DNA of 64,000 bases from Clusia tigrina (GCA_920105625.2 OV050032.1:200143291-200207290); one strand, 5' to 3'; shown: positions 47,276 through 59,395, counted from the stretch's first letter. Program-made: numbers and translations. Notes: generated by a model from the letters alone, not told the origin.

Positions 47276-48485
47276 TACAAGCCGTAGAGAGATAACGATG
47301 AATCAAGAATGTTTCCTCGTACTATATGAAGAGGAATATGATTTTATCACATTAAAATTCTGGAGATTTTCAGGATAGGTCTGAATCACTGCAAATGGTG
47401 GAAGACATATACAAGCCGTAGAAGCAATAATGTTTCCTCGTACTATATGAAGAGGAATATGATTTTATCACATTAAAATTCTAGAGATTTTCAGGATAGG
47501 TCTGAATCACTGCAAATGGTGGAAGACATATACAAGCCGTAGAAGCAAGAATGTTTCCTCGTACTATATGAAGAGGAATATGATTTTATCACATTAAAAT
47601 TCTGGAGATTTTCAGGATAGGTCTGAATCACTGCAAATGGTGGAAGACATATACAAGCCGTAGAAGCAAGAATGTTTCCTCGTACTATATGAAGAGGAAT
47701 ATGATTTTATCACATTAAAATTCTGGAGATTTTCAGGATAGGTCTGAATCACTGCAAAAGGTGGAAGACATATACAAGCCGTAGAAGCAAGAATGTTTCC
47801 TACTATATGAAGAGGAATATGATTTTATCACATTAAAATTCTGGAGATTTTCAGGATAGGTCTGAATCACTGCAAAAGGTGGAAGACATATACAAGCCGT
47901 AGAAGCAAGAATGTTTCCTCGTACTATATTAAGAGGAATATGATTTTATCACATTAAAATTCTGGAGATTTTCAGGATAGGTCTGAATCACTGCAAAAGG
48001 TGGAAGACATATACAAGCCGTAGAAGCAAGAATGTTTCCTACTATATGAAGAGGAATATGATTTTATCACATTAAAATTCTGGAGATTTTCAGGATAGGT
48101 CTGAATCACTGCAAAAGGTGGAAGACATATACAAGCCGTAGAAGCAAGAATGTTTCCTCGTACTATATGAAGAGGAATATGATTTTATCACATTAAAATT
48201 CTGGAGATTTTCAGGATAGGTCTGAATCACTGCAAAAGGTGGAAGACATATACAAGCCGTAGAAGCAAGAATGTTTCCTCGTACTATATGAAGAGGAATA
48301 TGATTTTATCACATTAAAATTCTAGAGAAGATTTTCAGGATAGGTCTGAATCACTGCAAAAGGTGGAAGACATATACAAGCCGTAGAAGCAAGAATGTTT
48401 CCTCGTACTATATGAAGAGGAATATGATTTTATCACATTAAAATTCTGGAGATTTTCAGGATAGGTCTCAATAATCACTGCAAAA
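47276..48485 (+). repeat. 121-bp tandem array, 10 copies
   Basis: Units start at TACAAGCCG positions 47276, 47410, 47531, 47652, 47773, 47891, 48012, 48130, 48251 and 48375. Most are 121 bp; two are 118 and the ends are 124-134. Each has TTTCCTCGTACTATATGAAG (or a 3-bp-shorter form) and TTCAGGATAGGTCTGAATCA. Units are nearly identical. It lies 130 bp downstream of the jockey fragment. Confidence 0.96.
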
Positions 48486-50960
48486 AGCAGGAGACTCCTT
48501 AAAGAAAGTAAGTAGTGGATTTTCAGTAAACTAACCGAACAAAATGGAAAAATTATAAAAAATGCCACGCTTTTCTCCCTGCAGCTCTCTGTCTCTGTCT
48601 TCCTGTGTGGAATATTAGAAGTAAATCCTGCCCATAAACACGATTATACTTTTAACATGGTGAGTAAATAGAAAATTTGGAAAGTCTGTTTAATGGTGTT
48701 ATCGTGCCATTTAAGCAGGGAAGCAAACACACTGCGCAGTCTGCCCTAACAACGAAGCGCACGTCACACCGACGCTGGATGAAGCGGGTTGGACATGTGG
48801 TGTATTAAGCAATTTATGAAGGGATTTCTGTTTTTCATTTGTATGTGTGAGGGTTAAACTAATGCCGCGCCAGCAAAGGAAGAAGTGCGAGAAAATTAAT
48901 TAAAGCATGTTTTTTATGGAATTGTGTGTCTGCGTGTTCAAAGAACATGTTCAAAAACAACACTGAAGGAAAAGAAGTCGACGTAAAAAAATCTAAGAAA
49001 TAATTTTTACAGATCCTTTTGAGAATGAAATAAGTAGAGGAAAATATAAAAGCCGGCAGGCAGGCAGGCATGTAAGGAGAGAAGAATGTTTGGAATACAA
49101 GTTCATATTTGTAGAAAATCTTATTCTCGCATTGTGTGACAAAAGGTGCTGAAATCCTTAACTTTCCTTTTTTATTTTTATTTGTATTTTCATGTTTGTG
49201 TTGGCTGTTTGCTGGGCGCAAACATTGTGCAACCAGCGTGCTGCTTGTATCCTTAAAACCAGTTCTCTTCTGCATGGACAAATGCATATAAACTATGCGG
49301 ATGGTATTTCGAGCACAGGTAAAAAAGAATAAACACATGCAACCTGAACCTCCCTTACAAATAGAACAAACAGGTAAGGAAATTTGCTAAAAACATAAAA
49401 CGGTGTAAACATTTTTGTACACAATTGAAATAAGGTCAATCGTAAAAAAAAGAACAAAGGGCATAAGATGAGAAAAGGAATTTGAGACACACACAATGAA
49501 ACAGTGATGAAGAGTGTCAGTTGCGGAAAACACAAAAAACTACAGTTAAGTGTCAGTGGAAGAAGACATTCTCGAAAAAAGTTAAGACGTATTGACCAAC
49601 AAAGATAGGATACGCATAGGCAAAATGTGGAGAGTTCTAAAAAGGGTATACAAATCCAACTTGAATTTGGTAACATCGCAACCGTCCTTTTAGATTATAT
49701 ACGAGTAGTTTTAGATTTAATATTACAAGGAGTACTCGCAGCGCGGCCCGTAAGGATCTATTGTGCTAACCACTATGATTCACTCTAACATTAGGCTTGG
49801 ATAGTTACATAATACGTTTAAAGGCAAAAGTTTGTTCCCATTTAAATACAGCAATTTTTTGTATTATTTGATTCGATGGTCTTTTTTAGAGTCTTTCTCA
49901 CACTCAGTTTAGATCCCTCCAAAAATTGGAGTCTACAACCACAGTTCTGAAAATCGTTCACATTGAATATATTTTTTCACACGATGACAGAATGAATTCT
50001 TCATATTTCTATACGGCATATTGATGTTTAATTTTCTATGGAAGCAGTCACTATCCAACAGTTTTAGGTTGAGGGTTGTTATCGGCTCAACTTTCCGTTT
50101 CTTCGAAGACGGCAGTAAAATAAGTGAAGGAACAGCAGAATACCCATGAAGACCAGTTAAAACGAAAAGAATGGTTCTATATATATATATATCAAAGAAT
50201 GGTTCTATATAATATAATAAAGTCACAAATCAATAAACGAATGTATCAAACCAAAAAAGATCAAAGACAAATGATTGAATGTGGCATATTGTTATCTTGG
50301 ATATAAGAATCATTATATATCCTATCCTATCTTTATATAAATTCTAGAACACAGCAAGCGTTATTAACATGAGCAATTCTCCCGATTTATAAACAAAATT
50401 ATAAACCGTAACTACATAAAAATGATTAAAAACCCTTATCGAGTGAAAATTCAAATAAAATGTGGATCGAAATAGTCGGTCGTGCTGAACAGATTGTTAA
50501 GATTAAAAAAAAAAATAACATTAATAATCTGCGGAGCAATATCTTCAAACGATTGGGGCTGGAAAACATGAGAAGAAGATAACTAGGTTGTTTGGGTATT
50601 CATACTCAACTTTCAAATACTTTGAAACTTGTGCCAAAAATTTGAGATCATGGCTATGAGAGCTGGAATAATCCTGACTGGAATAATCCTGATTGGAATA
50701 ATCCCAATAACCACAACCATCGTTATGTAATTGATTTTTTCCACATTGTGACATTGAAAATATCAAATATTTGTCTAGGCCTGCACTGCGCGTTCTTCCA
50801 CAACTTCCTCGCTCTGAACCATTACACATTATTTTATTATTATTTCAACAGGCTAAAAGAACACCGCGACCTTAGAGATCTATTGTGCAGCCTCGTACCC
50901 AACTAAAACAATTCTAGACTATTTATAAATCTCGTGACTGCTGAAGGCTTAATTTTACCT
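48486..50960. other. Intron-like DNA, nothing recognised
   Basis: Long AT-rich stretch. The minus-strand ORFs at 48859-49676 are low-complexity Phe/Leu-rich and have no motif. Short duplications occur: GAATGGTTCTATATA near 50150-50210 and GGAATAATCCTGACT near 50665-50700. Confidence 0.5.
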
Positions 50961-52200
50961 AGATGATTTGGTGATAAGAACCCGCTGCCTAGCTAAGAAC
51001 CCGCCGGCTAGTTAAGAACCCACTGCCTAGCTAAGAACCCACTGCCTAGGTAGTTACGTCTGCGTCTTGACACCGTTGGGCAAGTGCATAGAATGTGTTC
51101 TGCTGTCTCCTGCTCCTCTTTACAGAGTCGGCGGAAATCGTTTTCTACCACGCCTATTTTTCTCAAGTGGTAATAGAGTCTACAGTGTCCTGTTAAAAGT
51201 TCAGTATAGAGTAATAACATTTCTGCTGAGGTTTAGAATAGCATCTACCTTGAAGTGTTCAGAGACAATGAGTAATCTCGACTGCCACATGCCTTGCTTC
51301 GTTCCTGGTGAACGTCCAGGATTTCACTGGTTTTGGGATTCTCATTTAAGAAAGGCTTAGGTGATGCCATTGTCAAGGCTACATAATAGTACAGTATAAA
51401 GTTTAATATCGTTTCTGCTGAGGTTTAGAATAGCATCTACCTTGATGTGTTCAGGGTCAATGAGTAATCTCGACTGCCGCATGCCTGTTTGGGCTCTCCA
51501 CTAATCAAGCAGACATCGTTTTTCCTTCAAGTTATTTATGAAGCTACTGTTTACCCCACAGAAAGGTTCTGGAACGGCGCAGGCAGTTTTTTGCCAGTGA
51601 ATCTACCATTTTATTTCCTTCATTTCCCTCATGACCCGGTACCCACATTAGAGTAACAGAGTTTCTCGCTGCTAGAGTATTGAGGAGTTTAGAGCATTCC
51701 CAGACCAGCTTTGATTTACATGAGAAGTTTATTAATGATTTTAGAGCTGCCTGGCCATCTGAAAAAATGCTTATTCTGGTGATGCGGGACATGCTCTAGC
51801 ACATAACTCTAAGGCGTGGACCTCTGCCTGAAAATTGGAAACTGTTTTTCTCATTGCAATTGCTTTTTGGAATTTTGGCCCTACAATTCCCGCTCCAGCA
51901 CTGCTATCTTCCATTTTGGACCCATCGGTATACCACAACTACGAATCCTGTTTTATGATTATTTCATTGTTTTGTTGCTGAACGGTCACCGCTGACCACT
52001 TTGGAGTGCCTGGAGAAGTCAAATTTTCTGTTCATCTTGTCAAAGACCATGAGGCAACGAGAATTCTAGGCAGTGTCCAGTATCTTTAGGATTATTTCAT
52101 TGTTTCTCCAGACTGAACGGTCACTGACGACCACTTTGAAGTGCTTGGAAACCTTTACACATTACACGGGAGTCTTTACATTGCTTTATTTGAGCTACCA
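50960..52200 (-). mobile_element. RNase H-LINE, RNase H domain to 3' end
   Basis: On the minus strand, 51930-51790 reads TDGSKMEDSSAGAGIVGPKF and AEVHALELCARACPASP (one frame). Next are RITRISIFSDGQAALKSLIN and VTLMWVPGHEGNEGNKMVDS from 51792-51544. Then LLTGHCRLYYHLRKIGVVEN and LCKEEQETAEHILCTCPTVS come from 51220-51008. Asp residues of TDGS and FSDGQA and the PGHEGNEGN motif are visible. A 140-bp segment (AGAATAGCATCTACCTTGA and so on) is duplicated at 51235 and 51427. The fragment is broken by that duplication and by frameshifts. Confidence 0.85.
50976..51051 (+). repeat. 19-bp tandem repeat, four copies, at the LINE 3' end
   Basis: AAGAACCCGCTGCCTAGCT and close variants at 50976, 50995, 51014 and 51033, overlapping the end of the LINE zinc-block frame. 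Confidence 0.9.
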
Positions 52201-52356
52201 GTGCATTGAGACTTAGCTTCTTTGCAAAGTGTGGTTTTTATTTACAGCGAAGACAAAGGGATTTAGACCCGATCTCTATGAGAATTCAACTTATTCAATG
52301 CGGATCTCTATATGCGGATAATTCCGTTCATTTGAGGATCACATTTAATATACCCG

Positions 52357-52362
52357 ACTTAC
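52357..52362 (-). promoter_or_regulatory. fz: 5' splice site of the fz exon
   Basis: Minus-strand AAG|GTAAGT, a perfect consensus donor. In-frame reading past it gives VSRVY and soon leaves homology with Fz, which supports the splice. Confidence 0.93.
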
Positions 52363-53085
52363 CTTGCCGCCCACTTTCAGCGAATATCCCATGCCTTGCG
52401 GAGTCTTCAGCTGTACCGGACAAACGAAGCCAATATTCCGATGTGTGCCCTCAACACCTGCATAATTCTTACGTGTTGTCACCTTGGGTATAGTGCGCGT
52501 GGGCGATGGCGTCGACGATGTAGTGTTCTCGGCCACACACAAAGCATCTTTTCCCAGTACTGGAAATTTTGAGCATTCCAAATTTTCGGGCCAATTGAAA
52601 TTGTAGGTTTTCATGAGGGTCTCACAGACGCGCGCGGACTCACAGAGCGACCGACACGGCGGTATGGGCTGGTCGAGTATAGTGCAAACTGGCACATACA
52701 CGGAGCACAGAAATAGCTGCAAATCGGCACTACAACCGATCTTGACAAGTGGTGCGAACTGATGCACCTCAAGACCGGCCTCCTCCTGTTTGGTGTGACC
52801 GATCAGATTCGGCATAATCGTCATATTGTAGGGAATGTTTTTGCATATGGATATGGTGATAGGCTCGCAGCGATTGTGATGCGGAAACACATCGCTTGTC
52901 ATGGCCGAGGAGCTGATCATTTTGCCGGAACTGGAGCTGCTATAGTAGGGGTTCGCATCCAATGACGACTGCTCATAGCGGTGCACGGCGTCGGTAACGT
53001 GGTTGCTCAGTAGGCCAAATGCGATGATTATGGCACATGCGAGGGACGCATACAAGAATTTGGCGAACGATGGAGGAGCAGGCAT
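52363..53085 (-). CDS. fz: Frizzled, first coding exon (N-terminus and cysteine-rich domain)
   Basis: Fz is the seven-pass Wnt receptor for planar cell polarity and Wingless signalling at the plasma membrane. This exon encodes 241 residues: a hydrophobic signal peptide (about 8-26), a variable Ser-rich stretch, then the Wnt-binding CRD with all ten cysteines (73, 81, 118, 127, 134, 144, 148, 154, 171, 183). Sequons are N-M-T (87) and N-T-T (187). The segment after the CRD ends with [20 protein letters not shown] and [25 protein letters not shown] and [16 protein letters not shown] mark it as Fz rather than Fz2. The start is the ATG at 53085 in context AACCATG; the longer frame to 53109 begins with GTG. 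The exon ends AAG|GTAAGT at 52363/52362 in phase 0. The transmembrane exons are not in the window, so they must lie beyond position 1. Confidence 0.96.
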
Positions 53086-53995
53086 GGTTGGACAGGAAAT
53101 TTCGTACACTGACGCTCTGCTTGCGGTAAAGGAACTTTTTGTAGGTAAACGACAATCTTTTTAAATAATTTTTGGCATAGTGTTCGAAACTTTCCTCTAT
53201 TTTTTTTCTTTTATTCAAGTAAATTTTTATTTATAACAATAAATTAATTATGTTTTGAGCACTTTTTCTTGAAATTTTCAACACAATTTTCGTTTTTTTT
53301 TTTTATTAATTAATTTTGTTACACGAATTTCACATGAAGGGGGGTAGGGGGCGGGTCTAGCAATTGCAGCCGCTTAGACTTGTTGGTACGCGTTTCTCCA
53401 AGCACGGATTGAAGCTTTACAACTAAATTTTATATGTGTGTGTGTGTGCGTGTGTTTAATGCCAGTATTTTTCAGTTTGACCTTTTGCGCGCTTTCACGT
53501 TTAATCTCTGATTGAGGGGAATATTAATTTTTAATAGATTTTGAAAATTTTCTACAGCTAATTTTCAGGAATATTTATTTTTTTTTATAAATCACTTTTC
53601 TCCAAACTCCAAAAGCAAGTATCCAAGCAAGCATCCACTGCACAAACAACAACAAACCCAAATTCTTTCGAGTTTACCTCTCAAATGAATAATTTCGTTT
53701 TACCGTCGCTTAACAATTACATTCTGACCATTTTTTTTTTCGAGCAAACAAACAACAACAATGAGACCATCATTTGTAATCAGGCATATAAGAACTGCTT
53801 TCCACACACACTCTGCAGTATGTTGCTTCTTGGCCTTTACCAAAAATACCACAAAATATTTGGTTGCATGTACTTGTTGTTGTTCTTAGAATGCTGCTCG
53901 CTTCACATAAACAACCGGCGGCAAATGACGAAGCGTAGATCCGACAACACAACGTGCGCAGAACACCAACACAACATTACACGACGAATGTAAAT
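53086..53995 (-). other. fz: Probable fz 5'UTR or upstream region
   Basis: AT-rich, without a competing coding frame. A C-rich stretch on the minus strand at 53336-53358 (plus GGGGGGTAGGGGGCGGG) and a TG run at 53432-53452 are present. Whether the leader is continuous or spliced cannot be decided by eye. Confidence 0.45.
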
Positions 53996-54005
53996 TACAG
54001 ACTGA
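53970..54005 (-). promoter_or_regulatory. fz: Candidate initiator/DPE promoter for fz
   Basis: On the minus strand TCAGTC (54005-54000) matches the fly initiator, with +1 at 54003. At +28 to +32 the sequence TGTTG fits four of five positions of the downstream promoter element. This would give a leader of about 918 nt if unspliced. The motifs are short, so this is a guess. Confidence 0.25.
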
Positions 54006-54174
54006 ATGGCAAATCAACAAGCAGCCATGGCACGGCCAAGCAAGGCACGATGGTAGAAAAAACACTCAGCGATAGTGTTGCCATGCGACTGAACTTTAGC
54101 ATAGTTTGAACAAATGTTGTTTGGGCATTATAAAATTTATATTAGTTGAAGTATTTAATGAATATATGTATAAA

Positions 54175-54217
<43 letters not shown>

Positions 54218-55510
54218 TTGAAAAATAAAAACTTAATATAAATATTTATTTATTTATTAAATGGAAAATAATCATAATTTATTATTGTGATTACTATAAT
54301 AAATAAATAAATAAATAAATTATATAATGATTATTTTACATAAAAAGAGGAGCACTGGCTACCAAGGTTTGTGGCTCATATATTATAAATAAAAATAGAT
54401 CATACAATTATTTGATAGAATGTTCATTTAGCTAAAAGACTTTTTTATTGCTTTGTGTCGATTGAAATGTTTCTTATTGGAGTTGCAGGTGAACGTCCAG
54501 GATTTCACTGGTTTTGGGAATCTCAGTTAAGAAAAGCTTAGGTCAAGGCGACATAATAGCAGAGACCATTGAGACGGGACACTTTAACGTCAACTTTTCT
54601 GACGTTTAAAAAAAAACTGTCTTTGATTATCATTAGTTGCCTATATGGATAGGTTTGTTTATCATTGGTTAAGCATTATTCTGAAGAAAATCAGCCACAC
54701 TATTACAGTTTTGAGCATGTGTAAGTGTGAGCAAAAAAACAAGAGTCATTTCTCTGTATTCTCGGAAAATAGGTTAAGAATCAGACTAACCATGCGATTC
54801 TTGATTTCAAACTCTGTAATTTGCAATAAGCTATACTATTGCTGCTATTTTGCAATAAGACCAATCTGCTTTTTGGGAATAAGACCAAAAATGTAACATT
54901 TAGCATAAAGCTTTGGATTTTCTTCATTACATTGTAAGAGATGTTCCTGAATTTCAACACTAAATGCCTGTTGAAACGAGCTATAATGCTTTTATCTGTC
55001 CAACGGCATTTATTAACACCATGTCGGGGTGACAAAGCCTTTTCACGTCCTCAAATACGATATGCTGTGATCGTTTATACAATAAGTACCAACTTAGTCT
55101 TCCTGATATTTTATGTACAATCCAACTCTTCCTGCGTTGATTGCTTCATAAGGTTGTCCTTTATACCCCCAAAGCTGGGCATCAGCTTAGTAATTTATTA
55201 TTATCGTACCCACTCCTTATGAACTTTTAGATAAAAGAGGAAATGGTTTTCAACATAAAGTTATAATATTATATATTTTTATATGAAGATTGTTTTTCAA
55301 CGAATTTATTGACAAGACAAGTTGCAACAGTAGTTGCAATTTCGTATCTGTGGTTATGCCACCGTAATAATTCTTTTTATATAAATCATATTTTTATTAT
55401 TATATCAATCATGTTAAATAAATATATAAAAATAACTAAATATGTTTATATTTTATATATAAACGATTTTTTTTCTAACGAAAATATACTTTCATTTTTT
55501 TGTGGGTAAG
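54006..55510. other. AT-rich upstream DNA with microsatellites
   Basis: (TTA)n at 54178-54217, (ATTT)n near 54245 and (AATA)n near 54299-54320. A 54.5-kb string GGTGAACGTCCAGGATTTCA also occurs at 51307, suggesting a small shared LINE piece. No gene is recognised. Confidence 0.5.
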
Positions 55511-55610
55511 GGGGAAACAAAATGCCTACCGCATCGTCAAAGGTGTCGTCACTCCGATGGTATGTGGAGTTCGCATCCACTAAAAATCTTCCCCTCCTTG
55601 GACTTTCTCC

Positions 55611-55630
55611 CACCCTGTTTTCAGGGTGGT
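55611..55630 (+). other. Perfect hairpin CCACCCTG-TTTT-CAGGGTGG
   Basis: An 8-bp stem with a TTTT loop upstream of the tandem array at 55697. No terminator function is implied in a fly; it may be part of a mobile element end. Confidence 0.4.
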
Positions 55631-55696
55631 GTCCCTCTCTAAACCAGTGAAAGGTTACCGGCTAGATACCTGGTCCAGGTATAGAGGGTATAAAAA

Positions 55697-55897
55697 GGTT
55701 CACTAAGAGTGTATGGACTAATCACTCTTGAATGCTATTTATATTGAAAGTTAGTATATATTTATTTGGGAGTCTGGTGTGAGTTGACCAGACTATATAT
55801 ATAAACATGTTCACTAGGAGTGTATTCATTAAAAACTCTTGAATATTATATTTCTTACTTATCTGGGAGTCTGGTGTTGAGTTTACCAGACTATATA

Positions 55898-55959
<62 letters not shown>

Positions 55960-56200
55960 CTTACACCATAATTAATTATGAGTTTATCAGACTATATATA
56001 TAAAAATGTTCACTAAGAGTATATTCACTAAATAATCTTGAATGCTAATTCTAGTGATATTGAGTGTATACTTATCTGGGAGTCTGGTGTTGAGTTTACC
56101 AGACTATATATATAAAAATGTTTACCAAGAGTATATTCACTAAATAATCTTGAATACTATTTCTAGTGATATTGAGTATATACTTATCTGGGAGTTGACC
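55697..56200 (+). repeat. About 110-130-bp tandem repeat with hairpin arms, four copies
   Basis: Units contain GTTCACTAAGAGTGTAT, ACTCTTGAATGCTAT, and TATCTGGGAGTCTGGT followed by ACCAGACTATATATATAA. AGTCTGGT and ACCAGACT pair as a hairpin in each unit. A (TTA)n microsatellite (55896-55957) has grown inside one unit. Confidence 0.85.
55896..55957 (+). repeat. (TTA)n microsatellite
   Basis: About 20 ATT triplets within the hairpin-bearing array. Confidence 0.95.
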
Positions 56201-57100
56201 AGAGTCTACTCATGCACTTTGAAAACTGTTTCATATATAATCTGATTAAAATAGTCCGGTAGCTAATTCAATGCTTCTTGACTCTTGTTTGATATGATAT
56301 ATTGTAGGGTCATAAGCATGACATGGCAACTCTATTCTGCTGAGTTCTGAATAGAAGAGAGCGAGTTTTTGATAGAAACCAGAGAAGAATGAGGATGGAA
56401 ACTTCAAGTTCAAATAGCAAAGCAGCGAAGTTAAGCCGATAGGAATTGCAGGCGCTGAAGATCTCTTCCTTCATATTCAGCAATGTTGGCTGATTTTGAC
56501 CTTGAATGCAATATCTAAGAGAGTAATGCAGGTGCATTAACGCTGTTGCTGTTGTTGATTGTTTTAAAGGATGTAAATATACGTTTTTTTTCAAATATGG
56601 ATGTGATATGCAAAATCATTTATTATTAATAAACTTAGTATGAAAAATAGTTTAAAATTGTATGTACATATATAAAACATGTCAGCATATGTACACATAT
56701 TAGCATTATTGTTGTGATCAATTTCTTTCAATTATTTTTTATTATTTATTTATTTACAATAGAAAGATAAGAATCAATTCTTATCATACGATATTTAGGA
56801 GCACTATCTGCCAGGGCTTTCAGCTCATTTTCAATTATTTTTTGTAGTAAAATTACAGAAAAAATATAATAAAAAATTTAGTATATTTACATACATAAGT
56901 GGAAATTGATTTGATATCTTATTATTTGTTAAACAAATATGTATGTCGCCAACTGATTACGAGATATTTGAACCGTTAAGAGATATTTTAATGAACTTTT
57001 AAGTAAGCATTCGATGGACCTTAAGACACAAACTTATTGGAATTTGAACAAAATCGTACAAAGGACATACATACCTCCTATATATCCAACGGTGGTCACT
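56201..57100. other. No recognisable feature
   Basis: AT-rich DNA, no ORF with a motif. Confidence 0.45.
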
Positions 57101-58282
57101 CCATTTAAAATGTTCACAGTTATTCCAACTTTTTTATACCATCTGAATAATACAATTTCGGGAACCCCTCAAAATACGCGTTAGTTTCGGTAGTCACTTC
57201 TTCGTTTGAGATGAATCTTTTTCCTGCGAGCCATTTTTTCAACTTTGGAAACAGGAAAAAGTCACTAGGAGCTAAATCTTGACTATAAGGTGGATGATTA
57301 ACCAATTCGAAGTGTATTTCACGTAATTTTAGCGTCGTATCTAATGCTGCGTGAACCAGTGCGTTGTCTTGAAGAAAGAGCATTTGTTTCTTCTTTAAAT
57401 GTGGTCGTTTTTCCTTGATTGCATCAATCAGTTGATCCAATAATGCACGATAATACTTTCCTGTGATTGTGGATCCTTTTTCAAGATAATCGATGAGCAA
57501 TATTCCGTGTGCATCCCAAAACCTTGCCAGCCGATTTCACTGCCTTCGCCTTCTTCGGAGCACTTCCACCAGCTTCCACCCATTGTTTCGATTGATTTTT
57601 GGTTTCAGGTGTGTAGTGGTGGCCCCACGTTTCATCAACAGTTATTAATCGACGCCAAAAATCAACAGGATTACGCTTTATCATGTCCAAACACCGCTGT
57701 GAAGTGGTCTGTCGAACTCTTTTTTGGTCGACACTGAGCAAACGCGGCACCCATCTCGCCGATAGCTTTTTCATATGCAAATGTTCATGCAAAATGTTGA
57801 ACACACGTTCATATGATATCTTTACCATTTCAACAATCTCACGCAACTTGACTCGGCGATCATTCATAATGATATCGAGGATTTTCTTGATATTTTCTTC
57901 AGTAACAACCTCTTTTGGCCTTCCTGTTGATGGTATTGTTGCAGTGCTTGTTAGGCCGCGTTTAAATTCAGCAATCCAATATTGTACCATGTATTCTGAC
58001 GGAGCAGACTCACCGTATTGTTTATGGAGCTTTTCTTTTGTCTCTATCGCCGTTTTCCCTTTCAAATAATAGTGTTCATATCACTGCACGAAATTCGCTT
58101 TTTCCATTTTTCAAGAAACACAAAAGTTGCTTACTTCAAACGACTACAACAAATAAACTAATAGATGAATTTGGGTGAAATTTTAACAGCTGACGTTTGA
58201 CAGATCGCAATTTCTAAAAAAAAAGTTTTTGTATTTGTGCTGCCATCTAACGCTAGGTAGCTTCAATATCAATCCGCCCTCG
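57100..58282 (-). mobile_element. Third mariner, of a different subfamily
   Basis: The element lies on the minus strand. Its transposon end on the right reads (minus strand) CGAGGGCGGATTGATATTGA after a TA at 58284-58283. I cannot find the matching inverted repeat at the left, near 57060-57100, so the left end is lost or too diverged. The transposase pseudogene fills it. It is not closely related to the two mariners in the fz intron. Confidence 0.85.
57120..58107 (-). pseudogene. Mariner transposase with nonsense and frameshift
   Basis: The start is ATG at 58107 (MEKANFVQ), then a TGA at 58083-58081, then HYYLKGKTAIETKEKLHKQY in the same frame. The DNA-binding half, the linker LSARWVPRLLSVDQKRV and the first Asp (TVDETWGHHYTPETK) are readable to about 57505. 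A small deletion after SAGKV shifts the frame, and FWDAHGILLIDYLEKGSTIT resumes. The second Asp (FLQDNALVH) and third (YSQDLAPSD) are 34 residues apart, as in DD34D mariners. An early stop follows GIKKLE at 57120, where relatives continue. Confidence 0.88.
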
Positions 58283-58312
58283 TACATATGTTAAATAATA
58301 GACCAATGCTGC

Positions 58313-58346
58313 CAAAAATGATAGAAAATATTCTATCATTCTTGAA
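58313..58346 (+). repeat. Palindrome around TTCTATCATTCTTG
   Basis: CAAAAATGATAGAA and TTCTATCATTCTTG form 14-bp arms with one mismatch. A similar palindrome is at 61630-61666. Confidence 0.6.
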
Positions 58347-59157
58347 TCCTGCTAGGATTCCCGTGGGGATCATTTTGCCGAAAGTTTGTGTGGCATGTCA
58401 ATGGAATACTTCAAATTTTTTATGAAAAGTAAATTTTATTACTTAGGTACATGTTTTACTGCCTAAAGAAATCCCTCGAAAATAAGTTAAGAGAATGATT
58501 AACAAGAATCCTTTTTTTCGTCATATATGTATTAAATATTTTCTTGTTTTGAACATGCCTTCACCTGCCTGCATATGTTCATAGAGGGAAGACTCTTCCC
58601 AGCAGAGACTGCTTCCCAGTTCAAGAGTCTGCAATTTTTCACTAGACACAAAAAATAAGGTGTGTTTACAGCGAGCAAGTTTTTTGCATCAGCTGAGATG
58701 TATTCAGCGCTCAAACACCCACAGCATGCTGCCTTAAACGCATAAGGCAGTCAGCTTTCACACACGCAGAGACAGTGGGCACACTCTGTTTTTCTAGCCT
58801 ATGACAATTCTCTCAGCTGTGGTTGGATCTTCGTCAAGATCAAAGAGGAATTGAATTCCGCTATGATGTGTGGAATACATGTATGCATGGTGGATTGAAT
58901 GGAAGTTATAATAAGTTTATTGTGTTCTTTAAATAAAATAAATTTTCAAATAAGTACAATCAATTAAAAATTATAATAATAATAATAAAAATTATAAAAA
59001 TCTGTAAGTGGAAACGAGAGTATATCTGTAGAGAATGGAACTGGTTCAAATATAAGTATTTGTATTGTGTGTTGAAAGGTCAATGCTGGTAAAAATTAGT
59101 ATGCATGTAAGAATGAATGTGTGTATGGATGTATGTATATATGTGTGTACGTATGTT
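58347..59157. other. No recognisable feature
   Basis: AT-rich DNA; no ORF with a motif. Confidence 0.45.
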
Positions 59158-59392
59158 TTTATTTATTTTTTTATTTATTTACTTATTTATTTTTTTATTT
59201 ATTATATCTGATAAAACTTTATGTGTGAAAGGCTTCAGAAAAATTGGTATATGCAACTAAGGCCTTCGACCCAAGTAGAACAAAATTTTAGAAAGTAGCA
59301 TTTATAGACCATTCCCTGGGCGGGATTCTAACCAACGTGTCCATGACTGCGACACTAGCAGGCTTAACAGTAGACCAGCGAGCCCGACATGT
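59158..59392 (-). mobile_element. tRNA-derived SINE
   Basis: On the minus strand GCTGGTCTACTGTTAAGCC acts as a degenerate A box (near 59385) and GGTTAGAATCCC (59333-59322) as the B box. A body with GGTCGAAGGCCTTAGTTGCA follows, then an A-rich tail of AAATAAATAAG-type sequence (59203-59158). The body motif recurs at 63312-63330, so this is a dispersed family. No coding capacity. Confidence 0.7.
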
Positions 59393-59395
59393 ATG

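Noticed and set aside
48859..49676. Minus-strand hydrophobic ORFs as membrane proteins
   Set aside because: Phe/Leu/Cys richness comes from AT-rich, purine-biased DNA. No conserved motif, start context or gene structure.
53086..53109. Eight-residue N-terminal extension of Fz
   Set aside because: The extended frame starts with GTG. The first ATG, at 53085, has a good initiation context and is followed at once by a signal peptide.
53336..53358. G-quadruplex regulator of fz
   Set aside because: Only three separated G-runs of sufficient length, on the template strand. Too weak to call.
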